A model generated the notes under the pieces. That model ran no database searches. It was given only the letters and a program-made list of their open reading frames with translations, and was not told where the DNA came from. 11,999 nt of DNA from 4572-123 sp964418755 (GTDB taxonomy: Bacteria > Desulfobacterota > Desulfobacteria > Desulfobacterales > 4572-123). Both the position numbers and the translations under genes were made by a program. The stretch is from assembly GCA_964418755.1 (NCBI GenBank), contig CAYQNS010000122.1:1-11999 (forward strand), read 5' to 3'. The stretch's first letter is position 1; the number at the start of each line of letters is the position of its first letter. Of the stretch, positions 7,479-11,999 are shown piece by piece.

Positions 7479-7645
7479 AATTGAAAAGTGAATAGTGAAG
7501 GCTTGAATAATGAAGGTATTCTATCGATCTTATTTATCAAAAGGCAGAGCGAAGCGATACCACAAGTTTTCACTTCTCACTTCTCACTATTCAATTAATA
7601 GGGTATACCACAAGTTTTCAAGCCTTCAATTCTCACTTTTCAATT
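7479..7645. repeat. Inverted-repeat-bounded element in the carA-carB gap (MITE-like)
   Basis: Two 29-base arms, 7479-7507 and 7617-7645, are inverted copies matching at 26 of 29 positions. The outer ends read AATTGAAAAGTGA and TCACTTTTCAATT, and the inner ends GAAGGCTTGAA and TTCAAGCCTTC. Between them, a 16-base perfect direct repeat ATACCACAAGTTTTCA occurs at 7557-7572 and 7605-7620, together with degenerate repeats of the word TCACTTC/TCACTAT. The element spans 167 bases and encodes no protein. It could be a small non-autonomous mobile element, a folded RNA or a decayed repeat array. No target-site duplication was convincing. Confidence 0.65.
7536..7572. repeat. Copy of a dispersed intergenic repeat (other copy at 1803-1840)
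   Basis: This 37-base stretch is inside the inverted-repeat element and matches 1803-1840 at about 33 positions. Its last 16 bases are repeated again at 7605-7620. The recurrence at two unrelated gene ends in one 12-kb window suggests a genome-wide repeat family. Confidence 0.65.
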
Positions 7646-7660
7646 GATACAATCTGTACG

Positions 7661-8800
7661 TTAGTTTCCTTCCATCATTTTCCCGAATTCATCAAACAGA
7701 TAATCGGCATCATGGGGGCCCGGAGATGCTTCGGGGTGATATTGGACCGCCATGATCGGAAGGTGCCTGTGCCGGAATCCCTCCAGGGTATCGTCGTTTA
7801 AGTTGATGTGGGTGATTTCGATATCTTTTTGATTCAGGGTGTTCATATCCACGGCAAATCCATGATTCTGGGACGTGATTTCGATTTTGCCGGTCAAAAG
7901 ATTTTTCACCGGCTGGTTGGCCCCCCGGTGCCCGAATTTCAGCTTGTAGGTTTTGCCGCCCAGGGCAAGCCCCAGCAGTTGATGACCCAGGCAGATGCCG
8001 AAAACAGGCTTACGCCCGATCAGGGCTTTGATGGTGTCCACGGCATAGGTCACTGGCTCGGGATCGCCGGGGCCGTTGGAAAGAAAAATGCCGTCGGGTT
8101 CCAGGGCCATGACGATCTCCGCGCTGGTGGCCGCCGGCACCACGAGGATGTCGCATCCTGCCGTTGCAAGGTTTCTTAAGATATTGTATTTGATGCCAAA
8201 ATCAAATGCCACAACGAAAAAGGGCTTGTTTTTGCAGGTGGGGGCCGGCCGGCCCATGGTCCGGATATCCGTCTCGCAGGCGAGCGGTTTTCCATCTTTC
8301 CAGAAATAGGGGCGATTACAGGTAACGATCCGGGCCAGGTCCTGACCTGCCATGGCTGGAACCTGCCGGGCCCTTCGGACCAGTGAACCAGGGTCAAGCT
8401 CCATGGTTGAAATAAAACCCCGCATGGCCCCGATCTTGCGGATATGGCGTGTCAGAGCACGGGTATCGAGTTGGTGAATGCCCAGGATGCCCTGCTGTTT
8501 GAGATAATCCGCCAGAGGGGCCGTAGACCTGAAATTGCTCGGGAATTCCTGATATTCGCGGATTATAAAACCAGCTACCTGAATCCGGTCGGACTCGATA
8601 TCTTCGGGGGTGGTGCCGTAGTTGCCCATCAGCGGATAGGTCATGGTCACAAGTTGCCCCTGGTAGGAGGGGTCGGTGAGGACCTCCTGATATCCGGTCA
8701 TGCTGGTGTTAAAAACGGCTTCTCCCCCGGTTTCGCCGGGGCCGGTAAACGATCGACATCTGAATGTTCGCCCGTCTTCCAGGGCTAAGAGTGCTTTCAT
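7661..8800 (-). CDS. carA: Carbamoyl-phosphate synthase small (glutaminase) subunit
   Basis: CarA hydrolyses glutamine and channels the ammonia to CarB. The 379-residue length is normal. Residues 1-~150 form the CarA-specific N-terminal domain (TSMTGYQEVLTDPSYQGQ, GIHQLDTRALTRHIR). The rest is a class I glutamine amidotransferase: FLSNGPGDP (239-247), the nucleophile Cys270 in GICLGHQLLG, and His355 with Glu357 in VQYHPEASPGPHD complete the catalytic triad. TSQNHGFAV is also diagnostic. The start MKALLALEDGRTF matches the family. The ribosome binding site is weak (GGAAAG rather far upstream). It lies 64 bases downstream of the GltD-like gene, so co-transcription is likely. Everything needed for activity is present. 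Confidence 0.97.
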   Translation of the reverse strand: MKALLALEDGRTFRCRSFTGPGETGGEAVFNTSMTGYQEVLTDPSYQGQLVTMTYPLMGNYGTTPEDIESDRIQVAGFIIREYQEFPSNFRSTAPLADYLKQQGILGIHQLDTRALTRHIRKIGAMRGFISTMELDPGSLVRRARQVPAMAGQDLARIVTCNRPYFWKDGKPLACETDIRTMGRPAPTCKNKPFFVVAFDFGIKYNILRNLATAGCDILVVPAATSAEIVMALEPDGIFLSNGPGDPEPVTYAVDTIKALIGRKPVFGICLGHQLLGLALGGKTYKLKFGHRGANQPVKNLLTGKIEITSQNHGFAVDMNTLNQKDIEITHINLNDDTLEGFRHRHLPIMAVQYHPEASPGPHDADYLFDEFGKMMEGN

Positions 8801-8864
8801 GCCGGATTAATGCTTTCCATTTGGTTAATCAAAAGATTGTCAGCAAATAGCAGAATTTGTGCCG

Positions 8865-10256
8865 TTATTCAAGGGGTTCGTTTTCCACCAGGTTCCAGAT
8901 GCCGCAGGGGCATGCTCCGGTACAGAATCCGCACCCGATGCAGCGGTCGGCATCGACAACATATTCAAAATCGTCGCTTTGATTTTCGATTCTGCTGATG
9001 GCTGTCTGGGGACATGCGGCAACGCATATCTCGCAGTCCCGGCAGGTTCCGCATGAAGAGCACTGGCTTCCGCACTGATCCAGATCCCCAAAGGCGGTCA
9101 CCCGCGGATCAAAGTATTGGGTTGCAACCCGGCTGCGGTCGATCATGGGACGGCTTTTTGAGAAAGGGGGCCTGTCCGACAAAATATCGATAATGGCCCC
9201 GGCAGCCTTGCGTCCTGCGCCGATAGCGTCGGTTAAGAGGCCCGGTTTGACTGCATCGCCCACCGCAAATATGGCAGGATCAGTGGTTTGAAAATATTCG
9301 TTTACCCGGATAAATTCGTTATCGACAGCAACCTCCGGAGGCAAAAAGTCAAGATCGGGAATATCGCCGATGGATATAATGGTCGTATCAGCGTCAATGA
9401 CTTCGCCGTTTTTTAATATAACCCCATTTTCAGTGATTTTATCGGTAAAGCAGGGCCATTTGAACACGGCTCCCAGGGCCTCGGCAGCGTTGCGCTCCGC
9501 ACCAAAAGAGAGCGGCTCCTGGACATCGATCAACGTGACTTTTTCGGCACCCAGGCGAAAGGCCTCGGTGGCCACGTCACACCCCACATTGCCCGCACCG
9601 ATGATTACGACCTGTTTTCCCGGGCGGATAGCGTTGGTTCTGGACTGCGAAAGAAAATCCAGGGCAGTGACCAAATGCCGGTCGCCGGGGAGGGGAAGGG
9701 TGCGCGGTTTCTGGGCGTCAAGCCCGCAGATAACCGCAATCCCTCCGGCCATGAATTCGCCGAAATAATCGCCCACCGACCCCATTACCCACAGCTCCGG
9801 AGGATCGAAACGGGGATTGTGTTTGGTCATGGTCATGCCCCGGGCGCCTATGTTGCCGTCCACCAGTACTTTGCCCTGAGCCATGCCGTTTGCCGTTCCG
9901 TTTGCACCGTTGCCGTGGATAATGATCTCGGCCCCTGCATTCAGCCAGCCCACGTCATCCGATGCCGGCCCCATGCTCTCGATAACCGTATTGGGGAATC
10001 CAAAGGAACCCAGCCTCTGGCCGGAATGGCCATTGATTTTCATATAAACGGCTTCATCGCCTACGGTCCATAAACGGCCGCCGATGCCGTGCTGGCCATA
10101 GGCTATTATTTCAAATCGTCGGTGGCCCAGGGCAACGGCATCCTGGATTTTTTCTTCCAGAATTCGCGATTCAATCCGGTTACCATGCTGCTTGCCTGAA
10201 ATTACATGAAATTTTTGATAATTATTTGGCTTGAATTTCAGATAGATATAAACCAA
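8865..10256 (-). CDS. Glutamate-synthase-related protein: GXGXG domain joined to a partial GltD-like oxidoreductase and ferredoxin domain; apparent internal deletion
   Basis: This 463-residue protein joins three parts. Residues ~25-177 are a GXGXG domain as in the C-terminus of GltB (GQHGIGGRLW, NAGAEIIIHGNGANGTA, YFGEFMAGGIAVICG). Residues ~183-360 match only the second half of a GltD-like oxidoreductase: AQKPRTLPLPG, the NAD(P)-binding VVIIGAGNVGCDVA (216-229), and the FAD-contacting FAVGDAVKPGLLTDAIGAGR. Residues ~395-452 hold two ferredoxin-like Cys clusters (CGSQCSSCGTCRDCEICVA and CIGCGFCTGACP). Relatives I recall have roughly 750 residues, with the rest of the GXGXG domain, an N-terminal Cys-rich segment and the first FAD-binding GxGxxG motif between GGIAVICG and AQKPR. 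All of that is absent here, in frame. The start is TTG at 10256 with no clear ribosome binding site. Electron transfer with FAD is doubtful, and activity cannot be assumed. It leads the carA-carB-purF block. Confidence 0.82.
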   Translation of the reverse strand: MVYIYLKFKPNNYQKFHVISGKQHGNRIESRILEEKIQDAVALGHRRFEIIAYGQHGIGGRLWTVGDEAVYMKINGHSGQRLGSFGFPNTVIESMGPASDDVGWLNAGAEIIIHGNGANGTANGMAQGKVLVDGNIGARGMTMTKHNPRFDPPELWVMGSVGDYFGEFMAGGIAVICGLDAQKPRTLPLPGDRHLVTALDFLSQSRTNAIRPGKQVVIIGAGNVGCDVATEAFRLGAEKVTLIDVQEPLSFGAERNAAEALGAVFKWPCFTDKITENGVILKNGEVIDADTTIISIGDIPDLDFLPPEVAVDNEFIRVNEYFQTTDPAIFAVGDAVKPGLLTDAIGAGRKAAGAIIDILSDRPPFSKSRPMIDRSRVATQYFDPRVTAFGDLDQCGSQCSSCGTCRDCEICVAACPQTAISRIENQSDDFEYVVDADRCIGCGFCTGACPCGIWNLVENEPLE

Positions 10257-10341
10257 TTTTTTTAAAATGACAAGCGTAAGAGAGATAGAATAAAAACAAA
10301 AGTCACAAATTTGTAATCCCCGGGGCTGTTATGGGGATGCC

Positions 10342-10659
10342 ATGATATTAAATCGGGAAATACCCACCGAACTGTCACATGAGGCCGATGTAAGGTGGCG
10401 TGAGTTCTGCAATGCCCTGAATAGGGCAAATCTGGCCCCGTTCCATGACGCAGACCTGCAGGCTGCCACCCAAAGAATTTTTGCGTTCAGCGACTTTGTG
10501 GTCCGCAGCTGTGTTCATGCACCCGGAATGTTTTTGCATTTGATAACTTCAGGGGATCTGCAGAGATCCTATCTCTCCGGGGAATATGACGGGCGTCTTG
10601 AGAAAAACCTTCAGGGTATTTCCGAGAATCAGGGCCTTGGCCGAAGTCTGTCCGGATAA
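10342..10659 (+). pseudogene. glnE: 5' remnant of glutamine-synthetase adenylyltransferase gene
   Basis: The frame runs from ATG 10342 (preceded by GGGGAT) to TAA 10657-10659, 105 residues. Its sequence, especially FAFSDFVVRSCVHAPGMF followed by LITSGDLQRSY, resembles the N-terminal part of GlnE. GlnE adenylylates and deadenylylates glutamine synthetase in response to PII and glutamine, and normally has about 950 residues. Similarity seems to continue to GLGRSLSG, just before the region where GlnE should read an Arg-rich FRRREM-like motif. There the frame ends in the repeat-like insert. Neither nucleotidyltransferase domain is present, so it cannot have GlnE activity. Position upstream of a glnD remnant and glnB supports the identification. 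The assignment rests on remembered family features. Confidence 0.65.
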
Positions 10660-10826
10660 AACCCTTGCAAGGCTTTACGAATAGCAGTACTTCCAGTACG
10701 GAACGCCTCTTGATAAGGATGAAGCCCTTTATCTTCAGGCGGTATTTTTTGGATTGAATACCGGGATTGTTTGGCCCGGCCAGTGGTTACATTCTTGTAA
10801 TTCGTCCCGGTTTTAATTTGCAAATT
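10656..10826. repeat. Palindrome-rich, repeat-like insert between glnE and glnD remnants
   Basis: The segment is dense in symmetrical sequence: CCTTGCAAGG (10663-10672) is a perfect palindrome, CGGTATT (10740-10746) pairs with AATACCG (10757-10763) over a 10-base loop, and AATTTGCAAATT (10815-10826) is a perfect palindrome. It has no coding continuity. Positions 10672-10710 would translate as ALRIAVLPVRNAS, a peptide I recall recurring in spurious short genes of Desulfobacterota, as expected of a dispersed repeat. That recollection is unverified. The boundaries are approximate. Confidence 0.5.
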
Positions 10827-10862
10827 TGTAAGCGGTCACCGGTACAATCCCTTTATTGTCAA

Positions 10863-11042
10863 ATTGCAACTCAGGTTGACCAGGTGGTGGATGTGTTTTA
10901 TATAAGGAACTTTGACGGTAGGAAAGTGGATATGCCGGATCGAATAGAAGGGATAAAATCTGAAATTTTTCAGGTTCTGCCCGACGGCGGTAAAGAGGAG
11001 AAATTATATGAAGAAGATCGAGGCGATAATCAAGCCGTTTAA
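10863..11042 (+). pseudogene. glnD: 3' remnant of PII uridylyltransferase gene (last ACT domain)
   Basis: The frame reads IATQVDQVVDVFYIRNFDG and then RKVDMPDRIEGIKSEIF, which matches the end of the second C-terminal ACT domain of GlnD. GlnD is the ~850-900-residue bifunctional enzyme that uridylylates PII when glutamine is low. Only about 40-45 recognisable residues remain. The nucleotidyltransferase, HD and first ACT domains are absent from the window. Upstream of residue IATQ the frame runs into the repeat-like insert and no proper start is evident. The stop TAA at 11040-11042 overlaps the first 35 bases of glnB, a tight junction suggesting former translational coupling. The short ATG-led frame from 10767 is mostly insert sequence and need not be expressed. 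Confidence 0.75.
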
Positions 11043-11346
11043 ACTCGATGATGTCAAGGAAGCTTTGAATGAAGCCGGTGTTCAAGGAATGACCATATCG
11101 GAAGTCAAGGGATATGGACGACAGAAAGGGCACAAAGAGATCTACCGGGGAGCTGAGTATGTGGTTGATTTTATTCCTAAAATCAAGATCGAAGTCATTA
11201 TTGTCGATGAAATGGTAGAGCCGGTGATCCAAAAGGTTCGTGATGCGGCCAACACCGGCAAGCTGGGGGACGGGAAAATATTTGTTTTGCCCGTTGAGCA
11301 GGTCATCCGGGTACGAACCGGTGAAACGGGATCTGATGCCATATAG
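11008..11346 (+). CDS. glnB: Nitrogen regulatory protein PII
   Basis: PII is a trimeric cytoplasmic sensor of 2-oxoglutarate, ATP/ADP and, through covalent modification, glutamine. The 112-residue length is exact for the family. MKKIEAIIKPFKLDDVKEAL is the standard opening, GYGRQKGHKEIYRGAEY (35-51) is the T-loop, with Gln39 for 2-oxoglutarate/Mg binding and Tyr51, the uridylylation site. TGKLGDGKIFV (83-93) is the nucleotide-binding B-loop, and RVRTGE is the C-loop motif. AGAGGAG precedes ATG 11008. It reads as fully functional, although the adjacent glnD and glnE are only remnants. No ammonium transporter gene follows immediately. The 35-base overlap with the glnD remnant suggests it was the last cistron of a glnE-glnD-glnB operon. 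Confidence 0.97.
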   Translation: MKKIEAIIKPFKLDDVKEALNEAGVQGMTISEVKGYGRQKGHKEIYRGAEYVVDFIPKIKIEVIIVDEMVEPVIQKVRDAANTGKLGDGKIFVLPVEQVIRVRTGETGSDAI

Positions 11347-11378
11347 CCAGGCTGTAAATGATCCGGGGCAGACAGATT

Positions 11379-11407
11379 GGCAATACCTCATAATTATGTG
11401 GTTTGCC
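11379..11407. repeat. Imperfect dyad downstream of glnB
   Basis: A perfect CATAATTATG palindrome (11389-11398) is flanked by ACC/GGT and then GGCAA/TTGCC with one bulged base, making a 29-base dyad 33 bases after the glnB stop. No T-tract follows, so it is not a standard intrinsic terminator. It could act as an operator for the following genes or as a message-end structure. Confidence 0.35.
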
Positions 11408-11480
11408 CAGGTTCGGCAGGGGTGCGAATAACGTCTGATGTTTTCGGCCGGGCAACAGGCAACACGAAAAAAAGAGGTGC

Positions 11481-11570
11481 ATGATGATTACGTCTCGCGA
11501 ACTTCCAAAAATAATTTGTACGAGTGATTCCACAAACCAATATTATATAAAGGTGGGCGTATGGCTTTAG
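11481..11570 (+). CDS. Possible 29-residue leader peptide overlapping the ABC ATPase start
   Basis: AGAGG sits a few bases before ATG ATG at 11481, and the frame reads MMITSRELPKIICTSDSTNQ and ends at TAG 11568-11570, ten bases inside the ABC ATPase gene. No similarity to any known protein is recognised. The ribosome binding site and overlapping end fit a translationally coupled leader. A chance frame is equally possible, and the peptide has no signal sequence or membrane segment. Confidence 0.25.
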   Translation: MMITSRELPKIICTSDSTNQYYIKVGVWL

Positions 11571-11999
11571 TTCAGATTGATAATGTATCCAAAATTTACC
11601 AGACAGGTGAGGTGCGGGTGAAAGCCCTTCAGAATGTAACTCTTTCCATTGATGAAGCATCCTTTGTTACTTTTGTAGGACCTTCCGGGAGCGGAAAAAC
11701 CACCATGTTGAACCTTATCGGATGTCTGGACAAGCCGACAAAGGGAAAGGTCTTTATCGGTAAAAAACAGGTGGATATTTTTGATCGCAGGCAGCGCGCA
11801 GCATTCAGGGGCTCCACCCTTGGGTTTATCTTCCAGGCATTCAACCTTTTCCAGGTGCTTACCGCCTATGAAAACGTTGAGTACCCCCTCGTGATGATAA
11901 AAAATGAATCAAAATCAAAACGCAAGGAAATGATATTAAAGGTTCTCGAATCAGTGGGAATGCTGGATCAGAAAGATAAATTTCCCGACCAGCTTTCAG
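11561..11999 (+). CDS. ABC transporter ATP-binding protein, LolD/MacB type, C-terminus cut by window edge
   Basis: The frame is open from ATG 11561, preceded by AAGGTGG, to the edge, giving 146 codons. It is the nucleotide-binding domain of an ABC system. Walker A is GPSGSGKT (40-47), followed by MLNLIGCLDKPTKGKV, and the Q-loop is FIFQAFNLF with Gln92. YENVEYPLVM and FPDQLS lead to the signature motif, which would fall just beyond the window (LSGGQ expected). The insertion QTGEVRVKALQNVTLSI near the N-terminus and the CLDKPT string are typical of the LolD/MacB/FtsE group, whose members power lipoprotein release, mechanotransmission-type efflux or cell-division functions. The permease gene, which would decide the role, is outside the window. 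Function in nitrogen metabolism is not implied. Confidence 0.93.
   Translation, partial: MALVQIDNVSKIYQTGEVRVKALQNVTLSIDEASFVTFVGPSGSGKTTMLNLIGCLDKPTKGKVFIGKKQVDIFDRRQRAAFRGSTLGFIFQAFNLFQVLTAYENVEYPLVMIKNESKSKRKEMILKVLESVGMLDQKDKFPDQLS

Noticed and set aside
7557..7620. Two perfect 16-base direct repeats as a mini CRISPR
   Set aside because: Only two copies, 48 bases apart start to start, embedded in degenerate TCACTTC-type repeats, with no cas genes.
10245..10273. TTGTCA-N17-TATATC promoter on the minus strand at the start of the GltD-like gene
   Set aside because: The -10 lies inside the predicted coding start, so transcription would begin after the TTG codon, and no in-frame downstream start keeps the conserved N-terminus. 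Either chance or a sign that the TTG start is wrong; not strong enough to annotate.

Overview
The window looks like chromosomal DNA of an anaerobic, Fe-S-rich delta-type bacterium. I infer Desulfobacterota, probably a Desulfobacterales sulfate reducer. The reasons are the iron-sulfur type PurF, a split glutamate-synthase-like protein with ferredoxin domains, a second YchF-like protein and the general protein sequence style. Nothing here fixes the species. Most of the window is core nitrogen, purine and pyrimidine metabolism. No phage, transposase, CRISPR array, rRNA or tRNA was seen.

Layout. Positions 1-399 (minus) hold the N-terminal part of an ECF-type RNA polymerase sigma factor cut by the window edge. 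After a gene-free stretch, 772-1803 (plus) encodes a YchF/DUF933 paralogue with a degenerate P-loop. It converges on a small cyclic-nucleotide-binding-domain protein (1949-2461, minus). A minus-strand block follows, in transcription order: a GXGXG/GltD-like/ferredoxin protein (10256-8865), carA (8800-7661), carB (7408-4181) and purF (4009-2570). Divergently, on the plus strand, lie a 5' remnant of glnE (10342-10659), a palindrome-rich repeat-like insert, a 3' remnant of glnD (about 10863-11042), intact glnB (11008-11346) and the start of a LolD/MacB-type ABC transporter ATPase (11561 to the edge).

Functional theme. CarA and PurF both consume glutamine, the GXGXG/GltD-like protein derives from glutamate synthase, and GlnE/GlnD/GlnB form the classical glutamine-sensing cascade. 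The locus therefore groups ammonia assimilation, its control and two major glutamine sinks.

Most notable observations. (1) The GltD-like protein seems to have lost an internal segment of about 300 residues, including the first FAD-binding Rossmann motif. (2) glnE and glnD appear collapsed to their outer ends around a repeat-like sequence, yet the adjacent PII protein keeps its uridylylation tyrosine, Tyr51. These two junctions lie about 1 kb apart. They could be real decay, natural compaction or assembly artefacts, and read mapping would decide. (3) The carA-carB gap contains an inverted-repeat structure, part of which recurs at the end of the YchF-like gene about 5.7 kb away. I do not see a convincing new defence or mobile system.
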